NCBI RefSeq assembly: GCF_024703895.1
Contig: NZ_CP087968.1
Span: 4,216,001 to 4,280,000 of the forward strand
Reading direction: 5' to 3'
DNA length: 64,000 nt
DNA from: Nocardioides sp. B-3
GTDB lineage: Bacteria; Actinomycetota; Actinomycetes; Propionibacteriales; Nocardioidaceae
Part shown: positions 9,811-23,231 of the stretch, in pieces
Position numbering within the stretch: position 1 is the first letter of the stretch
Layout: each line of letters begins with the position of its first letter
The notes under the pieces: generated by a model
Seen by the model: the letters and a program-made list of their open reading frames with translations, nothing else
The model's database searches: none
Told to the model about the DNA's origin: nothing
Made by a program: the position numbers and the translations under genes

Positions 9811-10906
9811 CGGTTGTCCTTCACCAGGTCGGGGGCGATCTCCGGCAGCACATCGGCCCGGTAGATCGCATCGGGATCGGGCAGGTGACAACGCTTCACG
9901 TGGGCTGCGTTGCCCTTGGCCGCGGAGAGCTCGGGCAGCTCGGTGAAGCACAGGTCACCGGGCACCTTCTCCCGGTGTGCGCACCGGGGGTGGAAGGCAC
10001 ACCCGGTCGGCGGGTTCAGCAGGCTCGGCGGCGTTCCCGGGATCGGAATGAGGCGGGCGTCCGTGCTGGCCGTCACGTCGGGCACGCTGGACAGGAGTCC
10101 CCACGTGTAGGGCATCTCGGGGTGCGTCAGGATCTCCTTGGCGGTGCCGTACTCGACGCACCGACCGGCATACATGACCAGCACGTCGTCAGCCATCTCG
10201 GCGATGACGCCGAGGTCGTGGGTGATGATGATGACCGCGGAGTTGAACTCACGCTGGAGCTCCCGGAGCAGGTCGAGGATCTGCGCCTGCACCGTCACGT
10301 CGAGCGCGGTCGTCGGCTCGTCGGCGATCAGCAGCGACGGGTCGTTGATCAGGCCCATCGCGATCATGGCGCGCTGGCGCATGCCGCCGGAGAACTGGTG
10401 CGGGAAGTCGTTGATCCGCTGGTCGGGCTGCGGGATGCCGACCCGGTCGAGCATCTCGATCGACTTCCGCTTCGCGTCGCGATTGCTGGCGCTCGAGTGG
10501 TGCACCTGATAGGCCTCGGCCAGCTGGTCACCGACCTTGTAGAACGGGTGCAGCGCGGCGAGCGTCCCGGAAGATCATCGCGACCTCGGAGCCGCGGAGC
10601 TTGCGCATCTGGGCCTCCTGAAGTCCGACGACCTCGCGGCCGCGGATGCGGATGGACCCGGAGATCTTGGCGCTGCGCTCGTCGTGGAGACCGAGGACGG
10701 CCATGCTCGAGACGGACTTGCCGGAACCGGACTCACCAACGATGCCGAGGGTCTTGCCCAGCTCGACCGAGTAGGAGAGGTTCTGGACGGCAGCGACCTC
10801 CCCGTCCCGGGTCGGGGAAGCGGACCGTGAGGTCCTCGACGACCAGCAGGGGCTCGTCGTGGTCGATGTCGGAGCTGGTGCCGGGGCGCAGTGGTGCGTT
10901 GGTCAC
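9807..10906 (-). CDS. oppD: Peptide ABC transporter ATPase, OppD/DppD type
   Basis: This is the first ATPase of the importer. GTG 10906 overlaps the oppB stop (GTGA). Walker A is GIVGESGSGKSVSSMAV, the signature is QFSGGMRQRAMIAMGL, Walker B is LLIADEPTTALDVTVQAQ, and the C-terminal cysteine-rich module is PPTGCAFHPRCAHRE. Frames break near 10808 (an extra C in ACCGGG) and near 10568 (FRD to PLAALHPFYK, apparently bases lost). The length is about 366 codons, normal for the family. Confidence 0.92.
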
Positions 10907-11913
10907 GAGAGCCTCACTCGGGGGTCGAGGACGCTGTAGACCACGTCGACGAGAATGTTGGAAATGATCAGCACGGTGGCACCGAAGAGCGCGGTGGCGG
11001 CAACCACGGGCAGGTCACGCTGGAAGACCGCCTGCAGGCTCCACAGACCGATCCCCTCGATGTCGAAGATCCGCTCCGTGAAGATGGTGCCTGCCAGCAG
11101 GGTGCCGAAGTCGATGCCGAAGATGGTGACCACCGGGACGAGCGCGGCTCGCAGCCCGTGCTTGTACACGACCTTGTTGGCACCGAGGCCCTTGGCCTTG
11201 GCGGTTCGGATGTAGTCCTCGCTCAGGACTTCCACCATCGAGCCGCGTGTGTATCTGGTGTATTGGGTGCAGCCGAACGCACCCGGGGCGCACCACGCCA
11301 ACAGCATCCCGCTGAACCACTTGGCGGGGTTCTGTGTCACCGGGAAGTAGCCGGTGTCAGCGAAGAACAGTATCTCCCAGCTGATCGTGAGGTAGAGCCA
11401 CGTCAGCAGGGCGAACAGGTAGTAAGGAATGGAGGAGACCACCGGGAAGCCCGACACCGGGGCCTTGTCGGCCAGCGTGCCTCTCCGTCGCGCGGCGGCG
11501 ACACCGATCGGCACACCCAGCGCGAGGTAGAGGAAGCCGCCGCCGATGGCCACCGAGAAGGTCGCGGGCATGCGGGTCTTCATCTCCTCGAAGACCGGAG
11601 CCTTCGTGCGGTAGGAGTAGCCGAGGCAGGGGGCGTTGCAGTCGAACTTGGTGGTGCTGCCGAACTGGATGTCGCGACCGACCGCGACACCCTTCATGAA
11701 GGTGCCGTACTCCTCGTACCACGCGTTGTTGAACCCGAGGTTCTCGCGGAAGACTTCAAGCCTCGCGGGTGTGCATCGGTTCTGGGTGTCGTTGTCGCAG
11801 ATCGTCTGCGCCGGCTCCGAGGGGCCGAACCAGAAGAGCAGGAAGACGCTCATGGAGATCAGGAACAGCACCACCACGCCCGACAGCAGGCGCTTGATGA
11901 CATAAGCGAACAC
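10903..11913 (-). CDS. oppB: Peptide ABC transporter permease, OppB/DppB type
   Basis: This is an intact 336-residue inner-membrane permease with the family N-terminus MFAYVIKRLLSGVVVLFLISM, six predicted helices and the EAA coupling loop SEDYIRTAKAKGLGANKVVYKHGLRAALVP. A large external loop (residues about 35-110) carries several cysteines (ICDNDTQNRC, DCNAPC), more than usual. It follows oppA after a 119-base gap that contains a strong hairpin. Confidence 0.93.
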   Translation of the reverse strand: MFAYVIKRLLSGVVVLFLISMSVFLLFWFGPSEPAQTICDNDTQNRCTPARLEVFRENLGFNNAWYEEYGTFMKGVAVGRDIQFGSTTKFDCNAPCLGYSYRTKAPVFEEMKTRMPATFSVAIGGGFLYLALGVPIGVAAARRRGTLADKAPVSGFPVVSSIPYYLFALLTWLYLTISWEILFFADTGYFPVTQNPAKWFSGMLLAWCAPGAFGCTQYTRYTRGSMVEVLSEDYIRTAKAKGLGANKVVYKHGLRAALVPVVTIFGIDFGTLLAGTIFTERIFDIEGIGLWSLQAVFQRDLPVVAATALFGATVLIISNILVDVVYSVLDPRVRLS

Positions 11914-11962
11914 GAGAAGTTCCTCCGGGGTCAGGAGATGATGCCGACTCTAGCGGCACGGT

Positions 11963-11995
11963 GGTGTGGGGCCCCGGGTTCCGAGGCCCCACACC
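11963..11995 (-). terminator. Strong hairpin between oppA and oppB
   Basis: An 11-bp perfect stem (GGTGTGGGGCC paired with GGCCCCACACC) with an 11-base loop sits in the oppA-oppB gap. There is no U-tract. Such intra-operon hairpins typically keep the binding-protein transcript more abundant than the permease and ATPase part. Confidence 0.5.
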
Positions 11996-12032
11996 GTGAT
12001 GGAGATCGAGTCGACGTCAGCCGACTCCGGGA

Positions 12033-13814
12033 TCACTGAATGACGTAGAGATCCTTGTAGTTCGGCGCACCGAACGCACCGTCACCCGTCGGGTTCCCGA
12101 TCTTCTCGCCGAAGGCGAAGAGGTCGTTGCAGGAACGCGGTCGGGATGATCGGGTAGTACTCGGTCGCGATCTGCTCGTCGAGGTCGCCCCGGGCATCGG
12201 GCTGGTCCTCGAGCGGCAGGGTGCCGATCTCGTCCATGCGGGCGTCGATCGCCGGCTCGTCGAAGAACGCGGTGTTGTACGTCGCGCCCTTGCGGAGCAG
12301 GGCCGGGATCATCGTCGAGCCAGCCGCCGGCCAGTCGGAGCACCAGTTGACGCCACGCAGGTTGAGCTTCTTGTTGATCTTGTTGTCGGGGTCGGTCCAG
12401 ATGACGTAGAGCGACGTCTCGATCGGCACCGGGTAGGACTTGACCTTGAAGCCGGAGTCGGTCAGACCCTTCTCGATCTGCTCCTGAGCGGCCTCGGTGG
12501 TCGGCGAGCCCGTGGCGTAGGCCATGTGGATCTCGTAGCCCTCGGCGCCGGCCTCGGCCAGCAGCTCCTTGGCCTTCTCCGGGTTGAACTTGATCTGCTC
12601 ACCGTCGACCCGGTAGTCGGACTTGCCGGCCATACCGGGGGGCATGACCGAGTTGGCGGGAACGCGGGTCACGCCCGGCACCTCGCCCGACGCGCTCCAG
12701 ACACTCTCGTACGGGTAGGCGTACGCGAGGGCCTTGCGGATGTTGATGTCGGTGATCTTCGTGTAGTCCGGCGCCCAGAAGCTGGTGCACTGCGCGGACT
12801 GCTGCACCATGCGCTCGTTCAGCGTCTGGGACATCTCGGTGTAGTTCTCCGCGGAGACCGCAGCCGAGATCGAGGTCTGCGACTCGGTGTTTCCGCTGAG
12901 CATCAGCTCATCGGTCTGCGTCGGGTCGGCAGTGAACTTGAAGACCCACTTGTCGGCGTACTGGTGACGAGCCGGGTCGGACTCGGGAATCCGGGCGTCG
13001 TTCTTGACGAGGACGAGCTCCTCGCTCGGGCGGAACGACTCGACCTTGTAGGGGCCGTTGGACAGCGGGTTGCGGCCGTACTCCGGCGGGTCGGAGACCT
13101 TGCCGAGAGGCGCCGGGCCCATGGCCATGAAGGTGCCCCAGTAGTCCATGTCGGGGAAAGGCATCGACATCTTGATGGTGACGCTGTTCGCGGCCTCATC
13201 GAAGGTGACGGCGTCGTACTTCTTGCCCTTGTCGGTGTAGGGACCCTTGTACTTGTCCGCGTCCGCGAAGAAGTGCGTGGAGTACTCCGTGCCGGGGCCC
13301 GACGGGAACGCCTCGGAGTCCATCGAGCGGGTGATGCCCCGGGCGACCTCCTCGGCCGTGATGGTCTTGCCGTCCTCCCACGTCGCGTCGTCGCGCAGCG
13401 TGAACGTCCACTCGGTGAAGTCCTCGTTGGGCGTGCCCAGGGTCGACGGCGAGGTCGGGGACCAGCTGCATCAGGCCCGTCTCCGGGTCGCGGGCGTACT
13501 GCGTCAGCGCGCGGTGCGTGAGCGCCTGCTGGATCGAGTTTCCGGTGACCGACCAGCCGTTGGTCGGGTCCGAGGTCCTCGGGGCCCGGGTCGTCGGGGA
13601 GGTGGACAGTGATGGTGCCACCCTCCGTCGCGCCTTCGATGGGCGCGGCGGGAGCCTGACGCTCCGCGTCCTTCGCGATGGTCTCGGCAGCTTCGTCGAA
13701 GCCACCGTCTCCACTGTTACCGCCCTCTTCGGGATCAGACCCGCCGCCACACGCGGCGAGGCTCACGAGGACAGCACTGGTAGCGAACGTAGCGATCGCC
13801 TTAGTCCGTCTCAT
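12033..13814 (-). CDS. oppA: Peptide ABC transporter substrate-binding lipoprotein, OppA/DppA type
   Basis: This is a family-5 extracellular solute-binding protein. From ATG 13814, preceded by AAAGG eight bases upstream, the signal peptide RRTKAIATFATSAVLVSLAAC ends in the lipobox cysteine (LAAC), so it is a lipoprotein facing the cell exterior. The mature protein contains the SBP_bac_5 core (ITRSMDSEAFPSG, NGPYKVESFRPSEELVLVKN, FNPEKAKELLAEAG) and ends at 12033 after FGAPNYKDLYVIQ. Frames break near 13570, 13442 and 12128. The length is about 594 codons. The ligand cannot be predicted beyond peptide-like compounds. Confidence 0.92.
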
Positions 13815-13879
13815 TGTCCAGCCTTTCTCTTTCTGGGTCGCACTCCCGGTAGCCCGGGGTGACATCTGGGGGACTCGCC

Positions 13880-14907
13880 TCAGCGGCGGGTCTTGGGGTC
13901 GAACGCGTCACGCACCGCGTCGCCCAGCAGGTTGAGCGAGAGCACGAGGCCCACCACGCCGATCAGGGGGCCCAGAGGTAGAGGGAGTAGTTGCTCCAGT
14001 AGGGCACGGCCTTGGAGATCGTCTGTCCCCACGACGCGCTGCCCGTCACTCCGATGCCGAGGAACGCGAAACCGGCTTCCGCGGCGACGAATGCCGGCAG
14101 CATCAACGAGATGCTGATGACGATCGGTGCCATCAGGTTGGGCAGGAGCTCGCGGAACAGGATCCGGCGGGTCGGCATGCCCGGGACCCGCGCCGCGTGC
14201 ACGAACTCGCGCTCGCGCAACGACATGACCTCGCCACGGATCAGGCGAGCCACCGTCATCCAGCCGAACATCGACAGCACGCCGATCAGCGAGAGCAGCT
14301 GGATCGTCTGGTAGCTGTCGCTGGTGCCGAACCGGTCGATGATGATCGGCGCGATGATCAGTGCCGCCAGCAGGAACGGGATCGTCATGAAGAAGTCGAT
14401 GACGAAGGAGAGCACCTTGTCGACGGTGCCCCCGAGGAAACCGGCGATGAGCCCGATGACGATGCCGGTCACCGAGGCGAACAAGGTCGCGGTCGCGGCG
14501 ATGATCAGCGAGGTGCGGGCACCGTAGATCCAGTGCGCCGGGTTGTCGGCACCACTCTTCGGCGCGATGCCGAGCGGGTGCGAGGAGTCGAAGGCGTGGT
14601 AGGGCGGGCCGGTCTTGGGATAGCCGACACCCGACGAGGCGAAGTTGCACTCGAGCACGTCGCAAGCCGTGACCGTGTCGAGGCTGACCCCGAAGATCTT
14701 GGCAATGACGTCGGCCGGGATCGCGACCGGGATGAAGAACATCACCGGGATGAAGCAGGACACGGCGATCTTGTCGCGCCGCAGGCGCCCGAAGGCGATC
14801 TGCAGGGGTGACTTGCCGGTGATCTCCTTGGCCGTCTTGCTGTTGGGATCGACGGGCGTCTCGTCCGTCAACGAGCCCAAGGTCTCCGGTGCAGTCGACT
14901 GCGACAT
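13880..14907 (-). CDS. oppC: Peptide ABC transporter permease, OppC/DppC type
   Basis: This permease has the OppC N-terminal segment (SPLQIAFGRLRRDKIAVSCF), membrane helices, and the EAA loop REFVHAARVPGMPTRRILFRELLPN. The ORF breaks near 13972; the next frame supplies the last helix and tail (LIGVVGLVLSLNLLGDAVRDAFDP). The ATG at 14907 has an excellent Shine-Dalgarno (AAAGGGAGAGC). It is the first gene of a C-A-B-D-F operon, an unusual order, since most peptide importers start with the binding protein. Confidence 0.92.
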
Positions 14908-14955
14908 GCTCTCCCTTTAACTGGTCCGGGGTTGCTGGTCCGTGGTGCGGGGGTG

Positions 14956-14977
14956 CACCGGGAGGTGTCTCCCGGTG
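14956..14977 (-). terminator. Hairpin downstream of aspS
   Basis: A nine-base perfect stem (CACCGGGAG paired with CTCCCGGTG, four-base loop) lies between the aspS stop and the oppC start. It could end the hisS-aspS transcript or form part of the opp leader. No U-tract is present. The rest of the 14908-15107 interval should contain the opp promoter, but I see no convincing -35/-10 pair. Confidence 0.4.
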
Positions 14978-15107
14978 GACTGCTCCGGACCGGGTTCCGG
15001 GCCAGCGCCGAACGGGACTCTATGTGACGCGGACCTCACAGACGATCACCGACGCGTAACGATCCGGACACGACCGTCCGCCCCGCGACCGCAGATCTGG
15101 GGACCCT

Positions 15108-16887
<1,780 letters not shown>

Positions 16888-16901
16888 ACGGGGGGTGCGG
16901 A

Positions 16902-18239
<1,338 letters not shown>

Positions 18240-18240
18240 G

Positions 18241-18952
18241 TCAGAGTCCTCGCGTCACGCGGCCCGCGTCGCCGCGGTCGACCGTGTCGAGCAGATAGGG
18301 GGTTGGTCGCGCGCTCGCGACCGATGGAGGTCTGCTCGCCGTGGCCGGGCAGCACCACGATGTCGTCGGCGAGCGGCAGCACCTTGCCGGCCGGGCTCGT
18401 CAGCATCGTCGCGTGGTCGCCACCGGGCAGGTCCGTGCGACCGATCGAACCCGCGAACAGCAGGTCGCCGGAGAACATGACCTCGCTGATGTCCTGTTCG
18501 GCGTACGGCGTGCGGAAGGTGACCGAGCCCTCGGTGTGTCCGGGCGTGTGGTCGACGACGAAGCGCAGCCCCGCGAGCTCGAGCTCCTGCAGGTCGGCGA
18601 GCTCACGCACGTCGTCGGGCTCGGCCCACTCGTAGTTGCCGCCGAGCAGCATCTGCGTGGTCTCGCGACTCATGCCCGCCATCGGGTCCGTGAGCAGGTG
18701 ACGGTCGCTGGGGTGGATCCGGGCGGTCGCGTCGTAGGTGCCGGCGACGGGCGCGACACACCACATGTGGTCGACGTGACCGTGGGTGACCAGCACCGAG
18801 ACGGGCTTGAGCTTGTGCTCGCGCACGACGTCGTCGACACCACTGGCGGCGTCCTTGCCGGGGTCGACGATGACGCACTCGCTGCCGGGCCCGGTGGCGA
18901 TGACGTAGCAGTTGGTGCCCCGGGGTCCAGCGGGGAAGCCGGCAATGAACAC
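18241..18952 (-). CDS. MBL-fold metallo-hydrolase (glyoxalase II-like)
   Basis: This metallo-beta-lactamase-fold protein has the metal motif THGHVDH (about residues 56-62), the second ligand DHTPGHTEGS and the bridging aspartate FSGDLLFAGSIGRTDLPGGD. It is related to hydroxyacylglutathione hydrolases and stands next to hisS, as in mycobacteria. The frame breaks near 18300, where an extra C in ACCAACCCCC diverts the last 20 codons; restoring it gives the tail YLLDTVDRGDAGRVTRGL. The substrate is unproven. Confidence 0.85.
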
Positions 18953-19032
18953 GAGTGGGAAGTCCTAGTCGGTTGGCAGGGGCGGGACGGGCGTCAGCCT
19001 ACCGAGAGGGCTCGTGACTACGATGGGCGACC

Positions 19033-20269
19033 ATGAGCGCCGACAAGCAGTCCGACTGGGGCCGAGTGGCCGAGGACGGCACCGTCTATGTCAAGACCCC
19101 TGACGGGGAACGCACCGTGGGGCAGTACCCCCGAGGGGTCGCCCGAGGAGGCCTTGAAGTTCTACACAGACCGCTTCGACGCGCTCGCCTTCGAGGTGCA
19201 CCTCCTCGAGCAGCGGATCGCTGCCGGCAAGCTCAGCCCGGAGGAAGCCACCACCACCGTGAAGGCGCTGCGGGAGCAGGTCTCGACGGCCAACGCCGTG
19301 GGCGACCTCACCGGACTGGCCGCTCGTCTCGATGCGACGGCCCCGGTGATCGCCATCCAGCGCGAGGCCAAGCGCGTCGAGAAGGCGCAGCGCACCGCCG
19401 AGTCGAAGGTCGAGAAGGACAAGATCGTCGCCGAGGCCGAGAAGCTCGCCCGGGGCAATGACTGGCGCAACGGCGCCAACCGCCTGCGCGACCTGCTCGA
19501 CCAGTGGAAGGTGCTGCCGCGGCTCGACCGCACCACCGACGACGTCCTGTGGAAGCGCTTCAGCAGTGCGCGCACGACGTACACCCGGCGCCGCAAGGCG
19601 CACTTCGCCGAGGAGCACGAGAAGCGTGACGGCGCCCGGGTCATCAAGGAGCGGCTCGCCGCCGAGGCCGAGTCGCTGTCCACCTCCACCGAGTGGGGCC
19701 CGACCGCCGGCCGCTACCGCGACCTGATGCGCGACTGGAAGGCCGCTGGCCCGGCGCCGCGCGACATCGACGACGAGCTGTGGAAGCGCTTCCGCGGCGC
19801 GCAGGACGCCTTCTTCGGCGCCCGCGACGCGGCCAACGCCGAGCTCGACCGGGAGTTCGCCGCCAATGCCGTGGTCAAGGAGGAGATCCCGGTCGAGGCC
19901 GAGAAGCTGGTGCCCGTCACCGACCTCGACGCCGCGAAGAAGACCTTCCGCGACCTCGCCGACCGCTGGGACGCCGCGGGCAAGGTCCCGCGCGACCGGA
20001 TGAAGGACCTCGAGGCCCGCATCCGCAAGGTCGAGCAGGCCATCCGCTCCGTCGAGGACGACCAGTGGAAACGCAGCGACCCGGAGAAGTCCGCCCGCGC
20101 CGACGACATCGTCTCCAAGCTCGAGGCCGGCATCGCCGACGAGCAGGCCAAGCTCGACAAGGCGACGGCCGCCGGAGACGCCAAGCGGGTCAAGCAGCTC
20201 GAGGAGTCGCTCGCCAACAAGCAGGCGTTCCTCGAGATGGCGCGCAAGGCGGCCGAGGACTTCAGCTGA
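19033..20269 (+). CDS. DUF349 repeat protein
   Basis: This acidic, helix-rich protein of about 412 residues is built from DUF349 repeats, each marked by D-x-LWKRF: DDVLWKRFSSART at about 155-167, DDELWKRFRGAQD at about 235-247, and a third degenerate repeat. A coiled-coil C-terminus follows (AKLDKATAAGDAKRVKQLEESLANKQ). DUF349 proteins are widespread in actinobacteria without an established role. The frame breaks near 19125 at a CCCCGAGGGG run. The gene diverges from the MBL hydrolase across an 80-base promoter region and converges on relA. Confidence 0.8.
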
Positions 20270-20294
20270 GGCTGCTCGCTTCACCCTCCTGCCA

Positions 20295-20334
20295 GCGGTG
20301 CGTGAGCGCCGCCGGAATGTGGCTCACTCACCGC
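20295..20334. repeat. Palindromic intergenic repeat, family 1 copy a
   Basis: This imperfect inverted repeat (GCGGTGCGTGAGC against GCTCACTCACCGC) encloses a GGAATGTG core. Related copies lie at 28851-28899 and 28931-28982. It lies between the convergent DUF349 and relA genes, where it could act as a bidirectional terminator. Confidence 0.6.
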
Positions 20335-20370
20335 CACGGAGGAGTTCGTACGGCGCCGCGCTGGCCTTCG

Positions 20371-22668
20371 TCAGTTGGTGACGCGGTAGGCGTCGAAGAC
20401 GCCGGGGACGTTGCGCACGGCGCGGAGCACGTTGTCGAGGTGGGACGCGTCGGCCATCTCGAAGGTGAAGCGGCTCTTCGCGACCCGGTCGCGGCTCGTC
20501 GAGAGGGTGGCGCTGAGGATGTTCACGTGGGCGTCCGAGAGCGAGATCGTGATGTCGGAGAGCAGCCGCGCGCGGTCGAGGGCCTCGACACGGATGTTGA
20601 CCGAGGAAGGTCGACTGGGAGCTGGGCGCCCACTCGACCTCGATCAGCCGCTCGGGCTGGTTCTCCGAGCTGGCAGCGTTGGTGCAGCTGCGTCGGTGGA
20701 CCGACACTCCCCGCCCTTGGTGACGAAGCCCGGGATCGGGTCGGGCGGGACCGGGGTGCAGCACTTGGCGAGCTTGACCCAGACGTCGTCGACGCCCTTG
20801 ATGATCACGCCGGAGTCGGTGCTGCTGGCCGTGGCCCGCGAGCGGCGGGTGATGGTGACGCCCTCGGCGAGGTCCTCGGCGGCGCCGTCGTCACCGCCGT
20901 GCAGGTCGATGACGCGGCGGACGACGGCCTGCGCGCTGAGGTTGTTCTCCCCCACTGCGGCGTAGAGCGCGGAGACGTCGGCGTGGTTGAAGTGCGACGC
21001 CGCCTGCATCAACGACTCGTGCGTCATCAGCCGCTTGAGGGGCAGGCCCTCCTTGCGCATCAGCTTGGCGATCTGCTCCTTGCCGCGCTCGATGGCCTCC
21101 TCGCGACGCTCCTTGGTGAACCACTGGCGGATCTTGGAGCGGGCTCGCGGTGACTTGACGAAGTTGAGCCAGTCGCGCGACGGGCCGGCGTTGGCGGACT
21201 TGGAGGTGAAGACCTCCACGACGTCGCCGTTGTCGAGCGACGACTCGAGGGGCACGAGGCGGCCGTTGACCCGGGCGCCGATGGTGTGGTGGCCGACCTC
21301 GGTGTGCACGGCATAGGCGAAGTCGACCGGGGTCGCGTCGACCGGGAGCGGGACGACGTCACCGCGTGGGGTGAAGACGTAGACCTGTGCCCGGTTCATC
21401 TCGAAGCGCAGCGACTCCGGGAACTCGCCCGGGTCCTCGACCTCCTGCTGCCAGTCGAGGAGCTGCTGGAGCCACGACATGTCGTCGACGTCACCGCGGC
21501 GGTCGGTGTCGACCCCCGCCTTGGTGTCCTCCTTGTACTTCCAGTGCGCCGCGACGCCGTACTCCGCCCGACGGTGCATGGCGAACGTGCGGATCTGGAG
21601 CTCCACCGGCTTGCCCTGCGGCCCGATGACGGTGGTGTGCAGCGACTGGTACATGTTGAACTTCGGCATCGCGACGTAGTCCTTGAACCGCCCGAGCACG
21701 GGGTTCCAGCGCGAGTGCAGCACGCCGAGGACGGAGTAGCAGTCGCGGTCCTCGTCGACGAGGATCCGGATGCCGACCGAGTCGTAGATGTCGGAGAACT
21801 CGCGGCCGCCGACGATCATCTTCTGGTAGATCGAGTAGTAGTGCTTCGGTCGGCCGGTGACCTTGGCCTTGATCTTCGCCTCGCGCAGGTCGGTCTCGAC
21901 GCCGTCGATCACCTCGGCCAGAGAACTGGTCGCGCGACAGGCGCGCGGTCGGCGACGAGGCGGACGATCTCGTCGTACATCTTCGGGTGCAGGGTCGCGA
22001 ACGCGAGGTCCTCGAGCTCCCACTTGAGGGTGTTCATGCCGAGGCGGTGCGCGAGCGGCGCGTAGATGTCGAGCGTCTCGCGCGCCTTGCGCTCCTGCGT
22101 CTCGGCCTTGAGGTAGCGCAGCGTGCGCATGTTGTGGAGGCGGTCGGCCAGCTTGATGACGAGGACGCGGATGTCGCGAGACATCGCCACGATCATCTTG
22201 CGGATCGTCTCGGCCTGCGCCGAGTCGCCGTACTGCACCTTGTCCAGCTTGGTCACGCCGTCAACGAGGATGGCGACCTCGTCACCGAAGTCCTTGCGGA
22301 GCTCCTCGAGGGTGTACGGCGTGTCCTCCACCGTGTCGTGGAGCAGCGCCGCCACCGGGGTCGGCTCGGTCATGCCGATGTCGGCAAGGATCGTGGTCAC
22401 CGCGAGCGGGTGGGTGATGTAACGGTCACCGCTCTTGCGCATCTGGGTGCCGTGCATCTTCTCGGCGACCGGGTAGGCCCGCTCCAGCAGCGCCGGGTCG
22501 GCCTTGGGGTGGTTGGCTCGCACGGAACGGAACAACGGCTCCAGGGACCGGGTTGCCGGTCGGCGCCTTGGCACCGATCCGCGCCAGCCGCGATCGCATG
22601 CTCCGGGCGGAAACGGGCACCTCGGAGGCACGCTCCTGCGTCACAGGGGTGCTGATCTCCTCGGCCAT
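20371..22668 (-). CDS. relA: Bifunctional (p)ppGpp synthetase/hydrolase Rel
   Basis: This is a long RSH stringent-response enzyme of about 765 codons. Domains in order: HD hydrolase with HD/ED motif ALLHDTVEDT (about residues 100-110); synthetase with RPKHYYSIYQKM and DSVGIRILVDEDRDCYSVLG; TGS domain (VYVFTPRGDVVPLPVDATPVDF); zinc-finger/CC domain (KLAKCCTPVPPDPIPGFV); and C-terminal ACT domain ending FDAYRVTN. Frames break near 22548, 21925, 20712 and 20605. Both hydrolase and synthetase residues are present, so the enzyme should be bifunctional. Its neighbour apt supports a purine-metabolism link. Confidence 0.95.
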
Positions 22669-22695
22669 CGCGCCAGTCTAGTGAGACGGATGAAG

Positions 22696-23214
22696 TCAGA
22701 CGGTCGTGATCGCGCTGATCGGCAGGTCGCCGACGGTGGCGCGGCCGGGGAGGAAGCTCAGCTCCATGAGGACGGCGACGCCCACGCACGTCCCGCCGCA
22801 CGCCTCGACCAGCTTCCCGGTGGCCGCGACGGTCCCTCCGGTGGCGAGCACGTCGTCGATCAGCAGGACGCGCTCGCCCGGTGCGATCGCGTCGCGGTGG
22901 ACCTCGAGCGTCGCTTCGCCGTACTCCAGTGAGTAGGAGACGGCGTGGGTGGCGCGCGGCAGCTTGCCGGCCTTGCGGACCGGCACGAAGCCGACGCCGA
23001 GGGCGAGCGCGACGGGCGCGGCGAGGATGAACCCGCGGGCCTCCATGCCGACGACCTTGTCGACGAGCACCGCACCTTCGTCACTTCGGGCCACGTCGGC
23101 CAGCGCCTCGATGACGGCAGTGAATCCGGTGTGGTCGGCGAGCAGCGGCGTGATGTCCTTGAACATCACGCCGGGCAACGGATAGTCGGGTACGTCGAGG
23201 ACCAGCCGTGACAT
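22696..23214 (-). CDS. apt: Adenine phosphoribosyltransferase
   Basis: This is an intact 172-residue type I phosphoribosyltransferase that salvages adenine to AMP. It has FKDITPLLADHTGF near the N-terminus and the PRPP-binding loop RVLLIDDVLATGGTVAA at about residues 116-132. ATG 23214 fits the family start. A GTG at 23235, overlapping the secF stop as GTGA, would add seven residues and is equally usable. The secD-secF-apt-relA order is conserved in actinobacteria. Confidence 0.94.
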   Translation of the reverse strand: MSRLVLDVPDYPLPGVMFKDITPLLADHTGFTAVIEALADVARSDEGAVLVDKVVGMEARGFILAAPVALALGVGFVPVRKAGKLPRATHAVSYSLEYGEATLEVHRDAIAPGERVLLIDDVLATGGTVAATGKLVEACGGTCVGVAVLMELSFLPGRATVGDLPISAITTV

Positions 23215-23231
23215 GGCGTCCTGCGCCGGGT

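Noticed and set aside
12127..13521. 464-codon plus-strand open frame opposite oppA
   Set aside because: Shadow of the substrate-binding protein gene; no start context and composition typical of reverse-strand reading in GC-rich DNA.
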